Both the position numbers and the translations under genes were made by a program. The notes beneath the pieces were generated by a model, which did no database searches, was not told the origin of the DNA, and saw nothing but the letters and a program-made list of their open reading frames with translations. From UBA1723 sp045629285 (lineage in GTDB: Bacteria; Bacteroidota; Bacteroidia; Bacteroidales; Paludibacteraceae): a stretch of 64,000 nucleotides of DNA. Numbering within the stretch: position 1 is the stretch's first letter; every line of letters begins with the position of its first letter. The stretch spans positions 30,079-94,078 of the forward strand of contig JAZQQY010000015.1 of assembly GCA_045629285.1 (NCBI GenBank), written 5' to 3'. This document shows positions 49,801 through 57,719 of this stretch, one piece after another.

Positions 49801-50259
49801 TACATCCCGTCGGAACGAGAACTAGGAAGCAACAGCGGAAAAACGAATGAGAGCGAAGCCAATATCGTGACAGAGATCGTAAAAGCATGCGTAGAATTGA
49901 GAAAGAAAAATGACATCGCCGAAAAAGATATGACCATTGGAGTCATTACCGGATATCGCAGCCAAATTGCCAAAATCCGTCATAAACTTGAAGAAGAAGG
50001 TGTGGCAGACGGAATTGTGATCGACACGGTTGAGCGCTACCAAGGCGGACAGATGGACATCATCATCTACTCATTCTGTGTAAATCAAGACTATCAGCTT
50101 GATTTTGTGTGTGATGCAATTGAAGAGGACGGAAAAACGATCGACCGCAAACTGAATGTCGCCCTTACAAGAGCCAGAAAACAACTCTTTGTAGTAGGCA
50201 ATGAAGAGATGTTGCGTCAAGTGCCGATCTACAGCACATTGATTGATTTTCTTTCGTAA
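46879..50259 (+). CDS. Dna2-like nuclease-helicase fusion (PD-(D/E)xK plus SF1 helicase)
   Basis: A 1126-residue protein. A PD-(D/E)xK nuclease domain of the Cas4/Dna2 type lies near residues 330-450 (LSGRLDLLHQARGNYAVVEMKSGK, then the HITQAFLYQAIVQ motif). A superfamily 1B helicase follows (about 690-1126): Walker A GPPGTGKTSF near 713, Walker B IIDEASQILEP near 830, then GDHKQLPAVV, GQGRMHEEIS, ERYQGGQMDIIIYSF and LNVALTRARKQLFVVGN. The Dna2 Fe-S cysteines around the nuclease are not evident. It probably acts on DNA ends or flaps. TACCTTTG (46832-46839) lies upstream. Encoded alone; no partner suggesting a defence island. Confidence 0.85.
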   Translation: MNSSYIYKMEEIEKSSDLVAAKYKNLFYVFETICKELTADDNIRFASEYARLTYLLDKRNVHIAMRKKIMKFRADAINSMRNNAAISAGQYKEDYVALALFISLLYGEQISDSQQRDLEVVCGSWSADDYKRIERISYMRIVATGCDYEYITGYKEDAEDYTEVKVKINVIGYNADFTITPNMIWNGCVVGLIDSIVEPNGDLSPRFIIISPDYLMECSSIADCITPCGPNPLEHLFKKLMRAKTSKAMLLGNVANYFHDRLIHSYDKSNVDFKTLMNEAFLESPLAISTCEELQNKDDYNDWIATAAVHYENIKNVVEKVFPEVGISTENVLLEPTFFCDQLGLSGRLDLLHQARGNYAVVEMKSGKSKFPETQLDLIADNHITQAFLYQAIVQRVLRIPFNELKTYIFYTKYEHEKRANLRYAKCTLKDMSEALHLRNRIVCYEHLLANAKSTDEVKRVVSWITPQYMIPNYDKVRNERLVSGFIVPRIEEFRHAVDSSSQLEQTYFYSMLGFIAKEQDYAKTGGSGTRRNHYGFASCWRESLEEKKESGNIIFDLRPREIVIDAADPYVVFNRTPNDEYTASFRTGDIVVIYERQNDTDLATNKLVLRGTVAEITNETLKINMRQTQRNLSVLRSDMTFAIEKDFIESSFASLYSGLYTFISTKPERKSLLLGATLPKPTDRHRRGVYANDDINRIVEKAKSTDSYFLLAGPPGTGKTSFALKSMVEEFYEDDGRILLMAYTNRAVDEICNSLSNSDKNIDFIRIGNKVNADNRFLPNMLSERIKGMTTPQEVTAEIRKHKVFVGTTTAMLSNKEIFNIVNFDVAIIDEASQILEPQIIGLLSEQTRLGDYGIKKFIMIGDHKQLPAVVAQSESESTVTDENLHNIGLTNRRNSLFERLYRLNRDSGNDCAWDTLRGQGRMHEEISKFPNEQFYNGELRTVSDWQNEPFGYYNSYDAENRWETLVATKRMAYIPSERELGSNSGKTNESEANIVTEIVKACVELRKKNDIAEKDMTIGVITGYRSQIAKIRHKLEEEGVADGIVIDTVERYQGGQMDIIIYSFCVNQDYQLDFVCDAIEEDGKTIDRKLNVALTRARKQLFVVGNEEMLRQVPIYSTLIDFLS

Positions 50260-50311
50260 TAGAAAATCCGTACAAAAATCGTAACTTTGCACAAAATTGA
50301 AAACTACGCTT

Positions 50312-51370
50312 ATGCAATACTATGTATATCGCAACGGAAAGCCATTCGGACCATACGAAATGGCAGAACTTTCCGAACTTGTAAAGTCGGGAAAGGTGTT
50401 GAAATGCGACAAACTGGCAACTAAAGACACAGTGACAGAAGATATGGACTTCGCTTCAGTACGCGAAGTGATGGATGCCAACAATATATCAGTGACTGTA
50501 GACAATGCAGGAAGTCTGTTCAGCCAGTTGAAACATATCTCCAGAGATTTGATTTTCCCAAAAGAGTTGAAGGAAAAGGAGACATGGAAGACCGACACTC
50601 GTCTGCTTGTACTTGCTTGTATCGGATTGTTTCCACTTGTAGCCGCATACCTAGTGCCTCACGGATGGTTATCATTCTACTGCATCTCACTATATTTCTC
50701 TGTAGTGTGGTGGAGCTTCTTCAACTACATGTTCAAGTCGCCACAGGTAACAGCCAAGACCAGCGTCACTATCTTCTTCCTAATGCAGGCGATTGTGTTT
50801 ATTGCGTGGGACACTCTTGGATTACCGAATCTAAACTTTTTCTACGGTGCTACAGCCAATGAGTACCCAATGGCATTCCAGCTGTTCGGATTCATCTTCG
50901 GAGTAGGATTCACGGAAGAATTTGCAAAGATGCTCCCATTGATATGGCTCGTGAAGAATACCAGAAAACCGTTGGTGCCACAGACATTGGTGTTCTACGG
51001 ATTGATTTCCGGACTAGCATTCGGAGTTTATGAGGGCGTTCAGTATCAGATGACAGTAAATGAATCATTGACCGGCTCCACACGTTTCCTAATGAACATA
51101 GCCCGTCTGACAAGCTTGCCGTTCATCCACGCAATATGGTGTGCGATAGCAGGATTCTTCATCAGTTTCGCTGTACTCTACCCACGCTATAGAAAAGCGT
51201 TGTGGACACTAGCACTTGTCATTCCTTCCGTACTTCACGGTATCTACGACACGATGTGCGGCAATGCACTCACAGCCATCTGCGTGGCACTTCCGCTATG
51301 CGTATTCTGTGTAGGATTGTTAGTCCACTACCTAAAGAACAGCAGCAACTATCAAAATAGATTGAGATAA
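50312..51370 (+). CDS. PrsW-family intramembrane protease with N-terminal GYF_2 domain
   Basis: From ATG 50312 (MQYYVYRNGKPFGPYEM) the product has 352 residues; the TTG at 50297 is unlikely. The first 60 residues form a GYF_2-type domain (YYVYRNGKPFGPYEMAELSELVKSGKV). Some eight membrane helices follow, with the PrsW/glutamic-type motifs FTEEFAKMLPLI (about 200), SGLAFGVYEGVQY, and the two His in LPFIHAIWCAIAG and PSVLHGIYDT. PrsW proteins cut anti-sigma factors or similar; the GYF_2 part may bind a partner. It overlaps the U32 gene by one base. TAACTTTG (50282-50289) lies upstream. Confidence 0.86.
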   Translation: MQYYVYRNGKPFGPYEMAELSELVKSGKVLKCDKLATKDTVTEDMDFASVREVMDANNISVTVDNAGSLFSQLKHISRDLIFPKELKEKETWKTDTRLLVLACIGLFPLVAAYLVPHGWLSFYCISLYFSVVWWSFFNYMFKSPQVTAKTSVTIFFLMQAIVFIAWDTLGLPNLNFFYGATANEYPMAFQLFGFIFGVGFTEEFAKMLPLIWLVKNTRKPLVPQTLVFYGLISGLAFGVYEGVQYQMTVNESLTGSTRFLMNIARLTSLPFIHAIWCAIAGFFISFAVLYPRYRKALWTLALVIPSVLHGIYDTMCGNALTAICVALPLCVFCVGLLVHYLKNSSNYQNRLR

Positions 51371-53217
51371 TGATCGGACGCGAATATATCGAGCTCCTGG
51401 CTCCTGCGCGTGAAGCCGCACACGGAATCGAAGCCATCAAATATGGTGCCGACGCGGTGTACATCGGCGGACCGTCATTCTCAGCCAGAAGTGCGGCAGG
51501 CAACAGTTTGGAGGACATTGCCAAACTTGTGGAGTTTGCTCACGTTTACGGTGCGCGTATCTACGTCGCACTTAACACCATCCTCACAGACGAGGAGCTT
51601 GCAGAAGCGGAAAAACTGGCTTGGTCGCTTTACGAAATTGGAGTCGACGCATTAATCATCCAAGATTACGGATTGCTCCGTGTCAACCTCCCCCCTATCG
51701 CATTACATGCCAGCACACAGATGGACAACAGAAGTCTCGATAAAGTAGAATTTTGGGAGAAATGCGGATTTGAGCAAGTTGTGTTGGCAAGAGAAACCGA
51801 TGTCAAGAGCATGGCACACATCGCGTCGCATACAAAAGTGAGACTTGAGACATTCATCCATGGAGCCCTTTGCGTAAGCTACAGCGGACAGTGCTATATG
51901 AGCCAACGTATGCTTGGAAGAAGCGCCAACAGAGGCGAATGCGGACAACCGTGCAGAATGAAATATTCCCTTTATGATGCCGACGGCAAAACAATAGCAA
52001 AAGACAAATACCTGCTTTCACTAAGAGATTTCAGCGCAGAGAAATATCTTGATGAAATGATAAAATCAGGAATCTCCACATTCAAGATAGAAGGCAGATT
52101 GAAGGACATCGCATACGTAAAGACAACAGTCGCCTACTATAGAAGAATCATCGACGAATTCCTTGAAAAAAACAAAGAGTTCCGCAGAATGAGCTATGGC
52201 ACAAGCAAATACGGATTCCAACCGGATTTGCATAAGATATTCAATCGTGGACTGACGACATACAATCTCAGTGGGAAACGAGAGAAAATGGCAAATCTTG
52301 ACACTCCTAAATCAATGGGAGAATATGTAGGAATCACAACTTCACAGCGAGGCAACACACTGCAAATCAAGATTGCAGACAAAATATCACTTGCCAACGG
52401 AGACGGTTTCTGTTATGTCGACAAAAATGGAGAATTGATTGGATTCCGCGCCAATAAAGCACAGGGAAACATCATAGAATTGCCGGCAGGATTACGTGTT
52501 CAACCCAATGCGAAACTATATCGCAACTACGATATCCGCTACGATTCAGCCGTCACAAACGACACTTGCAACCGTCAGACAGATGCACAAATCAAGATCA
52601 CAGAAACACCGGACGGATTCTCTTTAGAGATCTGTGATGCGACAGGAGACAAAGCGCAGGTTGCATTTGCATGTGAGAAAAATCCTGCACAGAATCCACA
52701 AATGGCAAACGACAATATCGTACGTACATTCAAGAAGACAGGAGGCACTCCATTCTCCGTGACTGACGTGAAAATCGAAACCTCCATCGCATATTTCTTT
52801 GCTATGTCTACATTGAATGACTGGCGACGCACATTGATCAGCACATTGATTTCCAAGAAGCTATCAGAATGGAAACGAGAGCCACGTCTGCCGATTGCAG
52901 GAGAATTACGATTCCCGTTGAAACACTCCGATTACAGGCTGAATGTACATAACTCACAGGCAAAAAAATTCATGGAAAATTGTGGAGTCGCAAATCCGGC
53001 GTGGAGCTATGAACGAGAGCCGAAACAAAAAGCAGAACTAATGCGATGCAAATACTGCATGAGATACGAATTGGGGATCTGCTTGAAACGAAATGCGACA
53101 GAATCGTCAAATTTCAGACAGCCGTTAAGACTGGTAGGTTCGGACGGAGCAGAATACGCACTTGCTTTCGACTGCGAAAGATGCGAAATGGTCGTTATCG
53201 GCGACGTAAAAAAGTAA
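51370..53217 (+). CDS. U32-family peptidase-like protein
   Basis: A 615-residue protein with the U32 N-terminal barrel (IELLAPAREAAHGIEAIKYGADAVYIGG) and signature ETFIHGALCVSYSGQCYMSQRMLGRSANRGECGQPCR. Four or more Cys across the signature and C-terminus suit an Fe-S cluster. U32 members (RlhA, TrhP) hydroxylate RNA nucleotides using prephenate rather than act as peptidases; this longer form with a Cys-rich C-terminal end (CKYCMRYELGICLK) is most like the RlhA group. Starts on the last base of the PrsW stop; likely one operon. Confidence 0.9.
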   Translation: MIGREYIELLAPAREAAHGIEAIKYGADAVYIGGPSFSARSAAGNSLEDIAKLVEFAHVYGARIYVALNTILTDEELAEAEKLAWSLYEIGVDALIIQDYGLLRVNLPPIALHASTQMDNRSLDKVEFWEKCGFEQVVLARETDVKSMAHIASHTKVRLETFIHGALCVSYSGQCYMSQRMLGRSANRGECGQPCRMKYSLYDADGKTIAKDKYLLSLRDFSAEKYLDEMIKSGISTFKIEGRLKDIAYVKTTVAYYRRIIDEFLEKNKEFRRMSYGTSKYGFQPDLHKIFNRGLTTYNLSGKREKMANLDTPKSMGEYVGITTSQRGNTLQIKIADKISLANGDGFCYVDKNGELIGFRANKAQGNIIELPAGLRVQPNAKLYRNYDIRYDSAVTNDTCNRQTDAQIKITETPDGFSLEICDATGDKAQVAFACEKNPAQNPQMANDNIVRTFKKTGGTPFSVTDVKIETSIAYFFAMSTLNDWRRTLISTLISKKLSEWKREPRLPIAGELRFPLKHSDYRLNVHNSQAKKFMENCGVANPAWSYEREPKQKAELMRCKYCMRYELGICLKRNATESSNFRQPLRLVGSDGAEYALAFDCERCEMVVIGDVKK

Positions 53218-53284
53218 ATCGCGTCAAACTATTTTTTTGACATTAAGAAGAAAAGCATTACATTTGCGATAAATTGAAGACGAG

Positions 53285-55165
53285 GTGGATAAGCATTTGA
53301 AGAAATTAGCATATTTGATGATGTCAGCGATAGGTATTGCTGGTATGCATTCTTGTGCCAATATGGGTAGCGGCCCGCAAGGTGGACCACGTGACGTCAT
53401 GCCTCCACAATACGTCTTCAGTACACCAAACAGAAGTGCTGTAAACTCAAAGCCAGAGAAAGCCGAAATCATATTCAACGAATACGTAGTTTTGAAAGAT
53501 GCTCAAGACGTGATCGTTTCCCCTCCTATGGAGACAGTTCCAGAGATCAAGAGCATTGGAAAGAAAGTCAGCATCACATTCAAAGACACTTTGGAAAAAG
53601 ATGCCACTTACGTCATTGACTTCGGCGACAAGATTGTAGACTTCAGAGAAGGAAACGCAATCAGAAACTACTATTTTGAGTTTTCTACAGGCAATCAGAT
53701 CGACTCATTCTGTATTTCAGGAAATATTGTGGATGCCTACACACTAGTGCCACAGAAAGGTGTCACTGTAGGTGTATATTCCGACTGGACAGATTCAACA
53801 TTCGCGACAAAGAAGCTTGAGCGCATCACAAAGACAGACAATAGCGGAAGATTCACACTTCGTGGATTGAAAGAGAAGCCATACCATCTTTGTGCAGTGA
53901 AGGATGACAACACAAATTTCAGATTTGACGCTCCGGGAGAAAGTCTTGCATGGATCGACACGATAATCACTCCAAGAAAGAAGATGGAAGAGAGATGCGA
54001 CACATTCTGGAAATCTGTCGACAGGGATTCATTGCTTGGATTGGAACCAGGTTACGCACGTACGGACACAACCATCATAGACAGCATCTCATGCAGAGAA
54101 CGTCCACATTATCTGCCGGATTCTGTGGAAATGAGGTTATTCTCAAAACCGCTGCCATTCCAAGCATTCAAAAAAGTTGAACGTATAGATAACCATAAGA
54201 TGACTTTCTATTTCACTAATGATGAAAAAAAGAAAGAAAAGCAGAAAGTATCTATCAAGCCAATCAACTTTACACCAGAATCGGAAGATTGGTTCATATA
54301 CGAGCCAAGCATCACTACAGACACAATCAATTACTGGATCAAAGACACAACTGTCCTTAAGCAAGACACGCTTGAGTTTATCATGACGTATATCGCAACA
54401 GACACGCTAGGCGCGTTTGTCGAGCAATCCGATACAGTAACAAGTGTTTACAGGAAACCTAAGACAAGCAAGAAAGAAGAGAGAGCAGCTAAGAAAAAGA
54501 AAGACGTTCTACAGATTGCTGTCACCAAAGCCGTAGAAATACATGATACTCCTGAGATAACATTTGAAACTCCGACATTTGACTTCAATTCAGAGTCTCT
54601 TCATATCTATGAGAAAAAAGATACGACAAAAAAACTTTTGCCATTCACGTTAGCCGCATCGGACAGTTGCGGTAGAACATACAAGTTGGAAGGCAAGTGG
54701 GAAGAGGGAGTACCATACATAATCGTCATCGATTCCGCAAAGGCAAGAGACATTTACGGGTTGGCTAGCGACTCTACCGTATTGACTTTCAGAAGAAAAG
54801 AAAAGAGAGAATACGCAAATATCATTTTGAAACTGTCTAATGTTCCCGAAGGCGAAGTCTTTGTAGAGCTTGTCAACAAAGACAAAATCGTAAAGAGGGA
54901 ATATCCGAAAGATAACAAAGTGGAGTTTAACAATATAATTCCTGGTCAATACGGAGCGAGAATGATCGTAGACAAAGACAAGGATGGAGATTGGACAACC
55001 GGAGACTTCAAGAGCAATAGACAACCAGAGGACGTCTACTTCTTTGAGAAGCCACTTTCAATATCTGCAAACTGGGATTACGAAGAAGAATGGGTGATTG
55101 GCAAATGGCCATTACACAGTCAGCGTCCTGCATCAACTTATCCACCAGAACCGAAAAAGCGATAG
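53285..55165 (+). CDS. Ig-like (Big_5/SbsA) domain lipoprotein
   Basis: A 626-residue surface or periplasmic lipoprotein. The start appears to be GTG (53285); the signal ends in the lipobox GMHSC (Cys about 24). Then follow SGPQGGPRDVMPPQ, a Big_5 Ig-like domain (about 45-145: FNEYVVLKDAQDVIVSPPMETVPEIKSIGKKVSITFKDTLEKDATYVIDFG), further beta-sandwich regions, a Lys/Glu-rich stretch near residues 395-415, and a C-terminal carboxypeptidase-like domain ending DKDKDGDWTTGDFKSNRQPEDVYFF. It is common in Bacteroidales and usually sits before wbqC, as here (1 bp gap). Function unknown; envelope biogenesis is likely. Confidence 0.85.
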   Translation: MDKHLKKLAYLMMSAIGIAGMHSCANMGSGPQGGPRDVMPPQYVFSTPNRSAVNSKPEKAEIIFNEYVVLKDAQDVIVSPPMETVPEIKSIGKKVSITFKDTLEKDATYVIDFGDKIVDFREGNAIRNYYFEFSTGNQIDSFCISGNIVDAYTLVPQKGVTVGVYSDWTDSTFATKKLERITKTDNSGRFTLRGLKEKPYHLCAVKDDNTNFRFDAPGESLAWIDTIITPRKKMEERCDTFWKSVDRDSLLGLEPGYARTDTTIIDSISCRERPHYLPDSVEMRLFSKPLPFQAFKKVERIDNHKMTFYFTNDEKKKEKQKVSIKPINFTPESEDWFIYEPSITTDTINYWIKDTTVLKQDTLEFIMTYIATDTLGAFVEQSDTVTSVYRKPKTSKKEERAAKKKKDVLQIAVTKAVEIHDTPEITFETPTFDFNSESLHIYEKKDTTKKLLPFTLAASDSCGRTYKLEGKWEEGVPYIIVIDSAKARDIYGLASDSTVLTFRRKEKREYANIILKLSNVPEGEVFVELVNKDKIVKREYPKDNKVEFNNIIPGQYGARMIVDKDKDGDWTTGDFKSNRQPEDVYFFEKPLSISANWDYEEEWVIGKWPLHSQRPASTYPPEPKKR

Positions 55166-55166
55166 G

Positions 55167-55784
55167 ATGATAGTATTGCAATCAGCGTATTTCGCACCGG
55201 TAGGCTACTATGCCAAAATCTATGCTCACGACAAAGTCATAGTAGAGCAGCACGACCATTATGTCAAGCAGACATATAGGAACAGATGCCGCATACAGAC
55301 AGAAAGTGGAGTGATGGATTTAAGTATACCTGTAGAAAAATTTGCAGATAAGACAAAAATAAAAGATATTTGCATTTCGTATGGCCAAGAGTGGCGTCGT
55401 CTGCACTTGAGAGCGATGGAAACAAGCTACAATTCCACACCGTTTTTCGAGTACTACAAAGACGACATCCACGCCATCTACGAAAGAAAAGAGAAGTACC
55501 TATTTGATTTCAACATGCGTTTGATGGAGTTCACACTCGACGCACTTGGAATACAAAGAGAGATCTCCACAACAAATAGTTATTTTGAAGGCGAAGCAGG
55601 AATTGAAGATGCGAGAGAACTGTTTCACCCAAAGAGAGAAAACATAGACACCGATTCAAAACCCTATTACCAAATGTTTGCGGAAAAATTTGGGTTTACC
55701 GACGGATTGAGCATTGTCGATTTGCTATTTAACCTCGGTCCGGAATCAGTGTTATACTTAAAAGAAAGGTCAAAAACTATATAA
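55167..55784 (+). CDS. WbqC-family protein
   Basis: From ATG 55167 (MIVLQSAYFAPVGYYAKIYAHD) the product has 205 residues; an upstream in-frame Met (55098) overlaps the lipoprotein gene. The WbqC domain is recognised by QSAYFAPVGYYAKI, TYRNRCRIQTESGVMDLSIPV and STPFFEYYKDDI. WbqC proteins occur in glycan and O-antigen clusters and are thought to be enzymes acting on sugar or acyl substrates. Overlaps the acyltransferase gene by one base (ATAATGG), so translation is probably coupled. Confidence 0.9.
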   Translation: MIVLQSAYFAPVGYYAKIYAHDKVIVEQHDHYVKQTYRNRCRIQTESGVMDLSIPVEKFADKTKIKDICISYGQEWRRLHLRAMETSYNSTPFFEYYKDDIHAIYERKEKYLFDFNMRLMEFTLDALGIQREISTTNSYFEGEAGIEDARELFHPKRENIDTDSKPYYQMFAEKFGFTDGLSIVDLLFNLGPESVLYLKERSKTI

Positions 55785-56941
55785 TGGAAACGGAATTCAA
55801 TTTTGACGACATGCGTCCGTACTATGATTCGGAAATTGCGGATGCCATTGCACGCATTTGCAACAATGAAGAATTTGTCAAGGTCATCCCTCACATCTTC
55901 CCAGATTCCGACCCAAAGGCAATCGTGGAGAAGGTGATGCATATCAAGACAGCTGACGAATTCCAGCAGATTGTCATGACTCGTTTTTTGGGCAATTTGG
56001 TGGACAAGACATCAGACGGCATGACCAATAACGGTATGGAGGCTCTTACTAACGACAAGAAATATCTATTCATATCCAACCATCGCGATATCATTCTTGA
56101 TTCCGCGCTGTTGAATGTGCAGCTTATTGCCAAAGGGATCCAGACTTCAGAGAATGCTATCGGTGACAACCTATGCTCCAAGCCTTGGATTACAGATTTG
56201 ATGAAGATCAACAAGAGCTTCATCGTAAACCGTTCAGGCACAAAGCGTGAGATTTTCATGTCATCTCAGAAGATGTCGGCATACATCCGTTCCAGAATCA
56301 CAGAAAACAAGTCGTCTGTATGGATTGCCCAGCGTGAAGGTCGTGCTAAAGACAGCAACGATATCATGCAGGAGAGCCTTTTGAAGATGCTTAACATGAG
56401 TAGCGAGAACGTAAAGCAGGGATTCGTGGATTTGAACATCACCCCTATCGCAATCTGCTACGAGTATGATGCATGCGATTTCTTGAAGGCAAAAGAATTC
56501 CAGCAGAAGCGTGATAATCCCGACTTTAAGAAAAGCCCGCAGGACGACATCATAAACATGAATACAGGGCTTCGCGGCTACAAGGGAAGAATCCACTATG
56601 AAGTTACGAAGTCTATCTCTCCATTGATCAACCAGATTGTCAATGACGAAGATGATCGTCAGCAAGTAATCGAGAAGGTAGCTAAGCTAATCGACGGAGC
56701 AATCCACAAAGCTTACCGCTTCTTCCCAGGCAACTATGTGGCTTACGACGAAAGATTCGGCACAGAAAGATTCAAAGACAAGTATTCGACTATCGAAAAG
56801 AACACTTTCGACAACTACTTGGAAGAGCAGATAAGCAAAATTGATTTGGAAAACAAAGACGAAGAATTCTTGAGGACAAAGTTGTTGGAGATGTATTCCA
56901 ACACTCTCGTGAACCATCTAGCGTCAGTTGGTGAACTATAA
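55784..56941 (+). CDS. 1-acyl-glycerol-3-phosphate acyltransferase-family protein
   Basis: A 385-residue acyltransferase of the PlsC/LPLAT superfamily: NHRDIILDSALL is the NHx4D catalytic motif (about 97), and QREGRAKDSNDI is the substrate-binding EGR motif. It is longer than PlsC (about 245) and lacks clear membrane helices, resembling the 380-residue cytoplasmic or peripheral form found in Bacteroidota. The role is transfer of an acyl group to a lipid precursor, perhaps a phospholipid or a special lipid. In the WbqC-acyltransferase-RadC run. Confidence 0.9.
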   Translation: METEFNFDDMRPYYDSEIADAIARICNNEEFVKVIPHIFPDSDPKAIVEKVMHIKTADEFQQIVMTRFLGNLVDKTSDGMTNNGMEALTNDKKYLFISNHRDIILDSALLNVQLIAKGIQTSENAIGDNLCSKPWITDLMKINKSFIVNRSGTKREIFMSSQKMSAYIRSRITENKSSVWIAQREGRAKDSNDIMQESLLKMLNMSSENVKQGFVDLNITPIAICYEYDACDFLKAKEFQQKRDNPDFKKSPQDDIINMNTGLRGYKGRIHYEVTKSISPLINQIVNDEDDRQQVIEKVAKLIDGAIHKAYRFFPGNYVAYDERFGTERFKDKYSTIEKNTFDNYLEEQISKIDLENKDEEFLRTKLLEMYSNTLVNHLASVGEL

Positions 56942-56945
56942 AAAC

Positions 56946-57707
56946 ATGACATTGAGATTAGTAACAACAAAAAAAGAATTTGAAGTACAGAAAGAAGATT
57001 GGCAAGGGAATACCCAATCAAAGAATTCTTCCTTGAAAAACAAAGACAAGGAGACATTGCCAAGAGAGAAATTCCTGTCTTCAGGAGCAGATGTACTGTC
57101 GGATGCAGAACTTCTCGCCATACTTGTAGGATCCGGCACACCTGGACAAAATGTCATAGAGTTGTGTAAGGAGATTTTGAATGACGCAGAAGGTAAACTT
57201 GGAGTCTTGGCAAAACGAGACGTCAACTATCTATGCAGATTCAAAGGTATAGGCCAAGCAAAAGCGCTGACGATCGCCGCTGCCATGGAATTGGCGACAC
57301 GACGACGCAAAGAGGTAGATTCCTACAAGAAAATCAAAAGCAGCATGGATTTGTACCTGGCTTTTGCACCCGGATTATTGGACTGCACAAGCGAAGAGGT
57401 CCATCTTGCTTTATTGGACGGAGCAGGACATATCCGTAAGATCGAATGCATATCCAAAGGTTCGTTCGACTGCACAATGCTTGACGTAAGAATAGTGATC
57501 AGCAAAGCTTTGCTCTACGGCTTCACTACAATAGCCTTAGCACACAATCATCCAGGAGGTTCGGCATCCCCTAGCATGAACGACATCCAGTCGACACATG
57601 AGATTTCCCGCGGATGCCAATTGATGAGACTGAGGTTTATCGACCATATCATAATAGCCAACAACAGCTATTACAGTTTCGCAGACAAAGGCACTTTGGA
57701 AGAATAA
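56946..57707 (+). CDS. radC: RadC/MPN-domain DNA repair-like protein
   Basis: From ATG 56946 the product has 253 residues, with an N-terminal helix-hairpin-helix region (ALLVGS-like LLAILVGSGTPGQNVIELCKEIL, FKGIGQAKALTIAAAMEL) and a C-terminal JAB/MPN metal-binding domain with AHNHPGGSASPSMND (H-x-H-x-P-G-G...D). RadC was named for radiation sensitivity in E. coli, but its role is unproven; chromosomal copies occur in most Bacteroidales. It starts 4 bp after the acyltransferase stop. A longer start at 56928 would overlap the upstream gene. Confidence 0.92.
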   Translation: MTLRLVTTKKEFEVQKEDWQGNTQSKNSSLKNKDKETLPREKFLSSGADVLSDAELLAILVGSGTPGQNVIELCKEILNDAEGKLGVLAKRDVNYLCRFKGIGQAKALTIAAAMELATRRRKEVDSYKKIKSSMDLYLAFAPGLLDCTSEEVHLALLDGAGHIRKIECISKGSFDCTMLDVRIVISKALLYGFTTIALAHNHPGGSASPSMNDIQSTHEISRGCQLMRLRFIDHIIIANNSYYSFADKGTLEE

Positions 57708-57719
57708 AGATTCAATATC

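Noticed and set aside
54475..54525. Lys/Glu-rich stretch in the Ig-like lipoprotein as a possible gene fusion point
   Set aside because: The reading frame and composition on both sides are consistent with one protein, and such linkers are common in the family.
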